Virus record (IMG/VR): IMGVR_UViG_3300037336_000252
Coordinates: 1 to 30,325 of that record
Direction: 5' to 3' (one strand)
From: a virus
DNA length: 30,325 nucleotides
The first letter of the stretch is position 1. Each line of letters opens with the position of its first letter. The translations under genes were made by a program, and so were the position numbers. Positions 24,567 to 30,004 of the stretch are shown here, piece by piece. Below the pieces are notes generated by a model. It saw only the letters and a program-made list of their open reading frames with translations, searched no databases and was not told where the DNA came from.

Positions 24567-25271
24567 CTACCATAGCGTTAAAATTCGAGTTTTGTCTTCC
24601 AAACGCTTACAGGCATTGTCGTAGAAACCCTTATTAATTTCATATCCTACGAGTTTACGTTTCAATTCCCAACAAGCAATAGCAATACTTCCACTTCCTA
24701 AATGTGTATCTAAAATAAAATCATTTTCATTTGTGTAGTAAGTAAGCAACCACTTGTATAAATCAACAGGTTTTTGCGTGGGATGTATCTTATTCGGTTC
24801 AGCGGTTACAACGTGTTTTCTAAACATCTTTGCGGGTTTGGCAAAACTCATCCAAGCCATTTCACACATTGCACTACTAAAATCTTGTGGTTGCTTTTTA
24901 TCCCAAATTATAAACCCTTGTGATGGTGGTAAATCAAAATAATTACCACCCCAAATAATTTGATTTTTGCTTACTCTCATAAGTTCCTCAAAGTATTGCT
25001 TGCTGGGTATTTCGTTATCCCATTCACATTTTTCAAACTTTTGTCTAAAAGGGTTACTACTTATTCCTATCCCATAAGGCGGGTCAACTATTGCAATATC
25101 AAAGTGGTTATCATCATATCGTTTCAATGCCTGTAAGCAATCCTCGTTATAAAGAGAAATTAGTCCTCCGAAATCCGCACCAGCACATAACACGGGTTTG
25201 GCAAAAGCGGGGCTTCCGTTTTCCAATTGAACATTTGTGGTTTTATTATCTTCTATCATTCTATTAAACAT
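24567..25271 (-). CDS. DNA methyltransferase in a cassette, N-terminus from repeat
   Basis: The enzyme has 234 residues if translation starts at ATG 25269-25271. DPPY is at 63-66 (IVDPPYGIGI), an IHPTQKP motif follows in the middle, and HLGSGS at 190-195 binds S-adenosylmethionine; this is the beta-type order. The first about 35 residues (MFNRMIEDNKTTNVQLENG, then SPAFAKPVLCAG) are encoded by the attC-like site, not by methyltransferase sequence, which really begins near ISLYNEDCLQAL. A GTG within the site box at about residue 27 could be the real start. No restriction enzyme is adjacent. It may protect phage or host DNA. Confidence 0.85.
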   Translation of the reverse strand: MFNRMIEDNKTTNVQLENGSPAFAKPVLCAGADFGGLISLYNEDCLQALKRYDDNHFDIAIVDPPYGIGISSNPFRQKFEKCEWDNEIPSKQYFEELMRVSKNQIIWGGNYFDLPPSQGFIIWDKKQPQDFSSAMCEMAWMSFAKPAKMFRKHVVTAEPNKIHPTQKPVDLYKWLLTYYTNENDFILDTHLGSGSIAIACWELKRKLVGYEINKGFYDNACKRLEDKTRILTLW

Positions 25272-25318
25272 TTGTGGTTAAAATCCCCGCCTTTGCCAAG
25301 CCCGAACCCGTTGTGCGA
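25183..25318 (-). repeat. attC-like site, methyltransferase cassette / 74-residue cassette
   Basis: Minus-strand order: GCACAAC box, arm GGGTTCGGGCTTGGC then AAAGGCGGGG, loop of about 70 nt, arm CCCCGC then TTTTGCCAAACCCG, box GTGTTATGTGC. The loop holds two copies of ACCACAAATGT and part of a methyltransferase-like repeat element. The stem is 20 bp or more with bulges. Confidence 0.75.
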
Positions 25319-25322
25319 GATG

Positions 25323-25547
25323 CTAGTTGGAATCGGCTAAAACTTCCCACTTTATTTCCTTTAACATTTCGTTCATTGCCATTTCAAAATTTGAAAAATA
25401 AAATGGTTGCTCTGGAATTCCTGAATAACTTGAAAAATGCGTCCAGTATTTCTTAATGCCAAATAAAGACCATTTGTACTTTTGTATTTCTATAAGAAAT
25501 CCTTTTTTGTGTTTTGTAATTCTAAAATTTGATTTTTCGTATGTCAT
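25323..25547 (-). CDS. Small cassette protein, unknown
   Basis: This 74-residue protein begins MTYEKSNFRITKHKKGFLIE and has a WSLFGIKKYWTHFSSYSG stretch, a mix of aromatic and basic residues. The second half is helical and ends NEMLKEIKWEVLADSN. I recognise no family. It is a single-gene cassette between two hairpin sites. Its two ends match: TCGCACAAC at the left and GTTGTGCGA at the right, reading on the minus strand. Confidence 0.6.
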   Translation of the reverse strand: MTYEKSNFRITKHKKGFLIEIQKYKWSLFGIKKYWTHFSSYSGIPEQPFYFSNFEMAMNEMLKEIKWEVLADSN

Positions 25548-25582
25548 TTTTGTTTATTTTAATTTGTTATTTAAAAGCACCA

Positions 25583-25720
25583 TCGCACAACAGCAGTTAC
25601 ACAAGATGGCAAAATTTATTAGTAGCATCACATTCACGTTTCGCAATAATATTTATCTTTAACGGAAAATATCCAGTCACGAACTTTGCCACTTCTTGTA
25701 GCTGCGAAACGTTAGTTGTC
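25583..25720 (-). repeat. attC-like site between HicA and the 74-residue gene
   Basis: Minus-strand order: ACTAACG box, arm TTTCGCAGCTACAAG then AAGTGGCAAAG, loop, arm TTTTGCCATCTTGTGTAAC then TGC, box TGTTGTGCGA. The arms pair over about 20 bp with some mismatches. It is the first site left of the toxin-antitoxin cassette. Confidence 0.7.
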
Positions 25721-25743
25721 AGTTTCGCGTAACGCAAGTGAAA

Positions 25744-25980
25744 TTAGCAATTTTCTTCAATCCAAGTATAAATTTCTTGTAGAGTTTTTCCCATAGTTGC
25801 TAAATTAGTTTTAGCGTGCATAGCTGGGATTTCTTTATCTTTTTCTCTATGTGTAATAGTTCTAAAACAGTTAGGGCATTTATAGTGGTCGTGTGAAGCT
25901 GTGGTTCTAATATATCTACAACCGTGAAATTTTAGAAACGAAATCCAATCTTTTGTTTTTACAGGTCTATTATTACCCAT
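25744..25980 (-). CDS. hicA: HicA-like toxin (mRNA interferase)
   Basis: This 78-residue protein has the HicA fold pattern: an N-terminal helix (DWISFLKFHGCRYIRTT), a catalytic His in a SHDHYKCP segment, and a C-terminal helix (NLATMGKTLQEIYTWIEE). HicA cuts mRNA and stops growth unless bound by HicB. Unusually it carries a CPNC pair after the His, so it may bind zinc at the point where the family usually has a short turn. It starts 3 nt after the stop of the antitoxin gene, so antitoxin comes first. Toxin-antitoxin genes are frequent passengers in cassette arrays because they stabilise them. Confidence 0.78.
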   Translation of the reverse strand: MGNNRPVKTKDWISFLKFHGCRYIRTTASHDHYKCPNCFRTITHREKDKEIPAMHAKTNLATMGKTLQEIYTWIEENC

Positions 25981-25983
25981 CTA

Positions 25984-26355
25984 CTATACTATTGCTTCTA
26001 ACATTGATGTTTTTAATGTGCTTTGTTCAAGTCCTTGCAAAACACCATTTTCATCAACATATAATTTTGAGAAATTTTTTGTTTTAAATTTTTCTTTGGT
26101 AAATCCTAACTTTCGTAAATAACTATCTCTTTGTTCTGTAGATAATTCTAAAAAATCTTTGCAGAATAATTCCATATTGTGTTGAAAAGATTCTTTAGCG
26201 TCAATTTCATTAGAACCATAACCACTTACTAAAAGTGTTGGAGATATTATAACAAAAGAATCCCCGTCCTTTCCAGACGCAGTTAAAACTTTTATGTTTA
26301 TTTTGCCTCCTTTAATTCTTAAAAACTCTCTAATTTCAGTGAAATTAAAACTCAT
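25984..26355 (-). CDS. hicB: HicB-like antitoxin
   Basis: This 123-residue protein precedes the toxin gene. Residues about 30-75 (FVIISPTLLVSGYGSNEIDA, then KESFQHNMELFCKDFLEL) fit the HicB partial RNase H-like fold, with the S-GYGS-NEID turn and following helix. The C-terminal part (LGFTKEKFKTKNFSKLYVDE) is less typical and no clear DNA-binding domain is seen. The expected role is to block HicA and repress the operon. An inverted repeat upstream of the start is a candidate operator. Confidence 0.7.
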   Translation of the reverse strand: MSFNFTEIREFLRIKGGKINIKVLTASGKDGDSFVIISPTLLVSGYGSNEIDAKESFQHNMELFCKDFLELSTEQRDSYLRKLGFTKEKFKTKNFSKLYVDENGVLQGLEQSTLKTSMLEAIV

Positions 26356-26381
26356 ATTTTAAATAATTAATTATACAAACT

Positions 26382-26408
26382 ATTTTGCGCGCACAATGAA
26401 CAAATTTA
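26382..26408 (-). promoter_or_regulatory. Candidate hicBA promoter box and operator
   Basis: On the minus strand TAAATTTG (26401-26408) fits the -7 consensus. Between it and the hicB start lies ATTGTGCGCGCAAAAT (26382-26397), palindromic at 14 of 16 positions around TGCGCGCA. HicB-type antitoxins usually bind a palindrome at their own promoter. No clear -33 element is present at the standard distance. Confidence 0.45.
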
Positions 26409-26503
26409 CACATAGTTTTAAATATAAAAAATATTATCAAATAGATTAAGTATTATTTAACTTATTTAAAACGCGTCTAAATAACAATTAAAAAAAAACC
26501 GAA

Positions 26504-26645
26504 CGGCTAACAACGGTTTTATTCAATTTTGCAGGTTTGGTCTTTTTTTATTTTGGAAGTTTTTTAATCTAAAATTTGTCTATATTTGTTAAGGCTTGGT
26601 TATCAATCAGCAAAACTGAAATAAAGCCGCAAAACGTTAGCAAAC
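26504..26645 (-). repeat. attC-like site between the 95-residue cassette and hicBA
   Basis: Minus-strand order: TTTGCTAACG box, arm TTTTGCGGCTTTATTTC then AGTTTTGC, long loop, arm GCAAAATTG then AATAAAACCG, box TTGTTAGCCG. The stop codon of the upstream gene is the TAA of the box. Confidence 0.7.
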
Positions 26646-26924
26646 AGCTTGCGGGGCGTCTATACTGCACCAAAATTCTATGTCTGTAATGTCCCAACAA
26701 TGCAATGGATAAGTTTCATCTTCCGTCCATTCTTCTAGTCCGTTATCTGATAAAATAACTAGCCAATATTGTAATTCTGTGAATCCTGTTTTATTATTAC
26801 CTACAAATAGCCCAACTAAAAATGGTTTGTTTGGACAATTATTGTTTTCAGTCCATGTATAACTTCCATCTTCAAATCTTTCAATGTCGATAAAGTGTTT
26901 TTCGTTTACGTTAATCCAATTCAT
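26637..26924 (-). CDS. Small cassette protein, perhaps DUF551-like
   Basis: This 95-residue protein is rich in Trp and acidic residues (MNWINVNEKHF, then SYTWTENNNCPNKPFLVG, then YWLVILSDNGLEEW, then CWDITDIEFWCSIDAP). The W-INV start, the central FLVGLFVG strand and the closing W-DI-D-EFWCSID recall the small DUF551 family of phage and plasmid proteins, but I cannot confirm this by eye. The stop codon TAA is the one in the TTTGCTAAC box of the adjoining site. Confidence 0.5.
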   Translation of the reverse strand: MNWINVNEKHFIDIERFEDGSYTWTENNNCPNKPFLVGLFVGNNKTGFTELQYWLVILSDNGLEEWTEDETYPLHCWDITDIEFWCSIDAPQAVC

Positions 26925-26945
26925 AATTTTCGTTTAAAAAGCCGA

Positions 26946-27083
26946 AGTGATAACAAGTGTTTGCAGTCAGTGGCTAGATTTGGTTATTTCCGAAATATTT
27001 CGGATTAATTTATTTAATTTTTTGTACTTGAATTATTAGTGATTATTCAGCCACCGAACGGCAAGCACTCGACCGTTAGTAGC
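26946..27083 (-). repeat. attC-like site between the lipoprotein and 95-residue cassettes
   Basis: Minus-strand order: CTACTAACGG box, arm GAGTGCTTGC then CGTTCGGTGGCT, loop, arm AGCCACTGACTGCAAACACT, box TGTTATCAC. The arms pair over about 18 bp with wobbles. The loop carries the 16-nt perfect palindrome TCCGAAATATTTCGGA at 26989-27004. Confidence 0.7.
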
Positions 27084-27087
27084 TATT

Positions 27088-27345
27088 CTACCGTATAGTG
27101 TCGCCAACATTATATTTATTATTTGTATCATATGTTCCATATTTCAATCCTTGATTATCAAAGTATTCGTATCGACAAAAACCATCGGCAGCATTTAAAG
27201 AATTTGGATATTTAAAAGTTATTATAAATGGTTTTTCTGGCTTTATATTCTCTTTACCACAACTAGTAAATAAAAAAAGAACAGCTACTAACATTGCATA
27301 TACAAAAGCAATAGGATAGTTTTTTGATTTAAATATATTTTTCAT
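27088..27345 (-). CDS. Small lipoprotein in the array
   Basis: This 85-residue protein has a lipoprotein signal (FVYAMLVAVLFLFTSCG) with the modified Cys at residue 29. The mature part contains aromatic residues and ends KYNVGDTIR. I recognise no family. It lies next to a half-site only (27388-27426) on its upstream side, so it probably now shares one mobile unit with the 98-residue gene. Confidence 0.65.
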   Translation of the reverse strand: MKNIFKSKNYPIAFVYAMLVAVLFLFTSCGKENIKPEKPFIITFKYPNSLNAADGFCRYEYFDNQGLKYGTYDTNNKYNVGDTIR

Positions 27346-27387
27346 TTTGTTTTTATTTAGGTTTAATTTATTAATTTGTATTTTTCA

Positions 27388-27426
27388 GCATTGCCTTAGT
27401 ATATGCACTGACGTTAGTGGCAAGGC
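27388..27426 (-). repeat. Degenerate attC-like half-site
   Basis: On the minus strand GCCTTGCCACTAACG and a following CAGTGCATATACTAAGGC are present, but no returning arm with a TGTTR box. The box matches the start of the same cassette at 27745-27753, so the site was probably complete once. Confidence 0.5.
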
Positions 27427-27719
27427 TAAATAAACTCCTCAATCTTATGAGTATCTAAACCAGTATAAGTGTGTATCAACTTTCGCAAAGCCAAACCACA
27501 ACTTTCTGCCATTTTTAAGCGTTCTTCTATATTCATATTGTCATACTCTTGATTGTCATACATTTTATCCATCAAAGCCGTTTGAAAGATAATTGTAGCA
27601 TTCATAAAATCTCTTTTTGAATAGTTCGGTTTGTTTTCATTTCCATTTGCATCAGCATCAGCATTTTGATTTAACAAGTCATCAGCAATTGTTTCTAATT
27701 CTTTTTTGTATGCTCTCAT
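27426..27719 (-). CDS. Small cassette protein, unknown
   Basis: A longer frame begins at ATG 27747-27749, but that codon lies in the recombination box, so I choose ATG 27717-27719 (MRAYKKELETIADDLL), giving 97 residues. The protein is helical, with an Asn/Ala/Asp-rich stretch (NADADANGNENK) near residue 20 and a second helical part (NATIIFQTALMDKMYDNQ). It may bind a partner or DNA; nothing decides this. It shares a unit with the lipoprotein gene after the half-site. Its ends match over GTTAGTGGC. Confidence 0.6.
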   Translation of the reverse strand: MRAYKKELETIADDLLNQNADADANGNENKPNYSKRDFMNATIIFQTALMDKMYDNQEYDNMNIEERLKMAESCGLALRKLIHTYTGLDTHKIEEFI

Positions 27720-27744
27720 TTTATTTTTATTTATTAAAATCCCA

Positions 27745-27883
27745 GCCACTAACAGCGTGTATAAAAAATGGTGGGTTCTATGTTAATTTAATGTTCTGTG
27801 ATTCTAATTATGTTTTGTGCTTGCTGAAAGTTTTAGAGTTCTAATCCGCCACTTCTTATACACGCAAAACGTTGTTAGCAAAC
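27745..27883 (-). repeat. attC-like site between the zinc-ribbon cassette and the 98-residue cassette
   Basis: Minus-strand order: TTTGCTAACA box, spacer of eight bases, arm GCGTGTATAAGAAGTGGCGG, loop of about 70 nt, arm CCACCATTTTTTATACACGC, box TGTTAGTGGC. The stem is about 20 bp with two G-T wobbles and two mismatches. Confidence 0.78.
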
Positions 27884-28099
27884 ATTTGAGCAGATGCCTT
27901 TAGAACATTCGCTATATGCACCGTAATTTCTCGCTCTTGTTTCCTTAATTGTTTCAATTCTCACTTCAAACCCCTCATTAGTCAGTTCTGTAAATTCTTT
28001 TTCGGTCTGATTACTTAAACTATCAACGTGACACGCTAATGTGAATCCGTTGCACTTTGGACATATAGCCACTTTTGAAACTTTACCTTCTGTTCTCAT
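27875..28099 (-). CDS. Small Cys-rich (zinc-ribbon-like) cassette protein
   Basis: This 74-residue protein contains CPKC near residues 13-16 (AICPKCNGFTLACHVD) and CSKGIC near the C-terminus, so it could bind one zinc ion. The middle is helical and charged (QTEKEFTELTNEGFEVRIE). Such small zinc proteins often bind nucleic acid or protein, but no family is evident. The stop codon TAA lies in the TTTGCTAAC box. The cassette ends match over GTTAGCAAA. Confidence 0.6.
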   Translation of the reverse strand: MRTEGKVSKVAICPKCNGFTLACHVDSLSNQTEKEFTELTNEGFEVRIETIKETRARNYGAYSECSKGICSNVC

Positions 28100-28108
28100 A
28101 ATAAACGA

Positions 28109-28211
28109 TTTGCTAACACCACCTATACACCATAAAGCGATTGAGGATAGTGTTAAGATTAAACATTCTGCTACGCTTTACGGTGCATAGCTTTACCGTT
28201 ATAGGTAAGGC
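28109..28211 (-). repeat. attC-like site between the 106-residue and zinc-ribbon cassettes
   Basis: Minus-strand order: CTATAACGG box, arm CTATGCACCGTAAAGCG, loop of about 40 nt, arm CGCTTTATGGTGTATAG, box GTGTTAGC. The arms pair over 17 bp with two G-T wobbles and no mismatch. Confidence 0.78.
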
Positions 28212-28531
28212 TATTCGACCTCCGTTTCATAATCACGTTTCAGTTTGACAAGTAAATTATTAACTACTTGTTGAGGTAATTTTTCAAAAAGTCGTTCAAT
28301 TAAACTACTACTATCAAAATCAGCTTCACGATAATAAATCATATCGTCTAAAACACTAACAAATTGCTCAACTACTTCTGTTTTAATATCACGTTTAGGT
28401 GGTGTTTTGTAGTCTGTTTTTCCATCTTCTGTTTTAGCATAGATACGATCTTCAATGTCTTCGCAAACATTTACATTTTCGGCTTTAAAAATTAACTCAA
28501 AGCGATAATTTCTTTTTAATAATACTTCCAT
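28211..28531 (-). CDS. Small cassette protein, unknown
   Basis: This 106-residue protein is helical, with acidic and aromatic stretches (FELIFKAENVNVCEDIEDRI, then VSVLDDMIYYREADFDSSSL, then KLPQQVVNNLLVKLKRDY). I do not recognise it. The stop is TAG just before the recombination box. The two ends match closely: TTTATAGGTAGGGCTT at one and GTTATAGGTAAGGCTA at the other, where the first is read on the minus strand and the second on the plus strand. Confidence 0.55.
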   Translation of the reverse strand: MEVLLKRNYRFELIFKAENVNVCEDIEDRIYAKTEDGKTDYKTPPKRDIKTEVVEQFVSVLDDMIYYREADFDSSSLIERLFEKLPQQVVNNLLVKLKRDYETEVE

Positions 28532-28553
28532 TTTTATTTAAGTTTGTGAGAAG

Positions 28554-28676
28554 CCCTACCTATAAAAGCACATAGGCAATATGGCGGAGTTATTGGTTAA
28601 TATTAAGTTTAGTTTTTCAATTCAAGTTTAGTGGTGTAAATCCCGCACTTCGCAAAGCCGCAATCCGTTACCTGCC
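28554..28676 (-). repeat. attC-like site, box mutated on one side
   Basis: Minus-strand order: GGTAACGG box, arm GCGGCTTTGCGAAGTGCGGG, loop of about 60 nt, arm CTCCGCCATATTGCCTATG, then TTTATAGG, where the expected GTTA is TTTA. The arms pair less well than at other sites. The altered box may make this junction inactive. Confidence 0.6.
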
Positions 28677-28678
28677 AT

Positions 28679-28909
28679 TTAAAAAGGCTTCCAGTAATCT
28701 AAAGATGTTGTCATTATTCCTTTGTTAAATTCGTGTGTAATCCATTTATATGAGTGTTCTCCATTATTAATTGACCAAATTACTTTTTCAACATTCCAAT
28801 CTTTAGAGATTGAACTTCCAAGTATTTGCACTGTTTGTTCATCTTTAGGGTGGTTTTTTGTGGTCAATTTAGTAAACCCATTTTCTTTAGCAAAATCTTC
28901 TATTGTCAT
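28679..28909 (-). CDS. Small cassette protein, unknown
   Basis: This 76-residue protein starts MTIEDFAKENGFTKLTTKNH and contains a Trp-rich second half (DWNVEKVIWSINNGEHSYKW, ending SLDYWKPF). The N-terminal helix and following charged region could suit a small binding domain. No family is evident. Its cassette ends match over GTTRCCTGCC: GTTGCCTGCC at one end and GTTACCTGCC at the other. The stop TAA lies 8 nt before the box. Confidence 0.55.
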   Translation of the reverse strand: MTIEDFAKENGFTKLTTKNHPKDEQTVQILGSSISKDWNVEKVIWSINNGEHSYKWITHEFNKGIMTTSLDYWKPF

Positions 28910-28930
28910 AATTTTGTGATAAAAACGGCA

Positions 28931-29061
28931 GGCAACACAGTATAAAATTAATACGGGTTAAGTGCCAAATTGCAGCGAATTACTTTTTAATTAAGTTTAG
29001 ATAAGTACGGATGGTTTTCGCTTTTTATTACCGTACTAATCTTATACAAACCGTTATACCC
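28931..29061 (-). repeat. attC-like site between the GIY-YIG and 76-residue cassettes
   Basis: Minus-strand order: GGTATAACGG box, arm GTATAAGATTAGTACGG, loop of about 70 nt with further pairing, arm CCGTATTAATTTTATAC, box TGTGTTGCC. The arms pair over 17 bp with only G-T wobbles. Confidence 0.8.
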
Positions 29062-29215
29062 AATTTACCCAACGCTCCCACAAATCGAGAATCCAAAGCA
29101 ATCTGTTTACTTTACGTTCGTATTTCTTAGGTATTTTATTTGGTCGTATAGAGTTATCTGAACCGCTTAATTTACGGCTAAGTTCACTCCAGTTAATTAG
29201 GTTTTTTACTTCCAT
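29054..29215 (-). CDS. Small protein matching the C-terminal part of the GIY-YIG gene
   Basis: A 53-residue frame from ATG 29213-29215 begins MEVKNLINWSELSRKLSG and continues IRPNKIPKKYERKVNRLL. It is closely related to the last about 55 residues of the neighbouring gene (SKKIINWHELSRHLSG, then IRPNKIPKKYEKKINRFL). It overlaps the end of the 60-residue gene by 10 nt, and its TAA stop is the one in the recombination box. So a module exists both as a free protein and as a domain. The function of the module is unknown; the conserved W-ELSR-LSG and IRPNKIPKKYE segments suggest a small binding domain. Confidence 0.65.
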   Translation of the reverse strand: MEVKNLINWSELSRKLSGSDNSIRPNKIPKKYERKVNRLLWILDLWERWVNWV

Positions 29216-29388
29216 ATTAATAAATGTGTATTGTTATCCTTTACATTCATTTTTTCGTCTTGGTTTTCTTTTTCATATAAGAAATCTCTACTTTCTTTGT
29301 TTGTCATTTCCTCTGAACCAATTACAGTGTATTTTTCTGTTGAAAATAATTCTTGTCTGATTTGTCTGATTGTCATTTGAGTTGTCAT
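29206..29388 (-). CDS. Small cassette protein, unknown
   Basis: This 60-residue protein begins MTTQMTIRQIRQELFSTEKY and is charged and helical (EMTNKESRDFLYEKENQDEK), ending NTHLLIWK. I do not recognise it. It has its own promoter in the 3' end of the preceding gene and overlaps the 53-residue gene by 10 nt, so the two are probably co-translated. Together with the GIY-YIG gene it forms a three-gene cassette. Confidence 0.55.
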   Translation of the reverse strand: MTTQMTIRQIRQELFSTEKYTVIGSEEMTNKESRDFLYEKENQDEKMNVKDNNTHLLIWK

Positions 29389-29416
29389 AATTTCTTTTGT
29401 TTTAATTATTATACTA

Positions 29417-29447
29417 CAAATATACAGTATTATGTATTAACTACCAA
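29417..29447 (-). promoter_or_regulatory. Promoter for the 60- and 53-residue genes
   Basis: On the minus strand -33 TTG (29445-29447) and -7 TATATTTG (29417-29424) are exactly 20 nt apart. It overlaps the 3' end of the GIY-YIG gene, lies 29 nt before the next start, and shares ACTGTATATTTG with the promoter upstream of the GIY-YIG gene. Confidence 0.7.
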
Positions 29448-29883
29448 ATAAAATATCAATTATATTTAAAAACCTGTTTATTTTCTTTTCGTATTTCTTT
29501 GGTATTTTATTAGGTCTAATGTTTTGACCATTACCAGACAAGTGTCTGCTTAACTCGTGCCAGTTGATAATCTTTTTTGAAAATTCACTTAAATTCATAT
29601 TTTCGTTGTCATCAAATAAAAATGGTTTTAAATCGTTTTCATTTATTCCATTATCAATTTCATAAATAACAGACAGATTAAACCACTCACCATTTAATCT
29701 ATTTTCGTTATATTTATTGTGTAACGCTTTTTCAATTAAATAGTCATCGCTAACAGCGTATGTAATCAAAACCTCAACTTTAAAAGGACAAGAACATTGT
29801 ATTTCCTTTATCCTTTTATCTACATTATTACTTACACCTATTTTGCAAATGTTTTCTTTTTTATTCCCTATAAAGTATATCAT
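29437..29883 (-). CDS. GIY-YIG/T5orf172-like protein with extra C-terminal module
   Basis: This 148-residue protein begins MIYFIGNKKENICKIGVSNN, followed by VDKRIKEIQ and later EKALHNKYNENRLNGEWF. The YFIG--KIG spacing, the R-K-IQ helix and the ALH--Y--NR-NGEWF pattern are those of the T5orf172 or MUG113-type GIY-YIG domain, which cuts or binds DNA in known relatives. The last 55 residues (NWHELSRHLSG, then IRPNKIPKKYEKKINRFL) are a separate module that occurs alone as the 53-residue gene. The first about 85 residues form the nuclease-like part. It has its own promoter and is the first gene of its cassette. No cleavage activity is shown by sequence alone. Confidence 0.75.
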   Translation of the reverse strand: MIYFIGNKKENICKIGVSNNVDKRIKEIQCSCPFKVEVLITYAVSDDYLIEKALHNKYNENRLNGEWFNLSVIYEIDNGINENDLKPFLFDDNENMNLSEFSKKIINWHELSRHLSGNGQNIRPNKIPKKYEKKINRFLNIIDILFGS

Positions 29884-29911
29884 ATTGTATATTTTTAGTA
29901 TTATAATATAG

Positions 29912-29943
29912 CAAATATACAGTTTTTAATGCTATTAAACAAA
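29912..29943 (-). promoter_or_regulatory. Promoter for the GIY-YIG gene
   Basis: On the minus strand -33 TTTG (TTG at 29940-29942) and -7 TATATTTG (29912-29919) are 20 nt apart, a good match to the Bacteroidota pattern, 29 nt upstream of the start. The ACTGTATATTTG element is repeated at the next promoter in the same cassette. Confidence 0.75.
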
Positions 29944-30004
29944 TAGTAAAGCAAAATAAAAATACACTTTTCTGTAAATTATTTTATCCAACAATTAAAA
30001 AACA

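Noticed and set aside
25274-25732. Plus-strand frames across the 25.2-25.7 kb sites
   Set aside because: They are made of hairpin arms and the reverse of the 74-residue gene and have no leader or protein-like composition.
26570-26600. Plus-strand promoter in the hairpin loop (TATATTTG)
   Set aside because: The nearest TTG element is 25 nt away, outside the usual 17-23, and no plus-strand gene follows.
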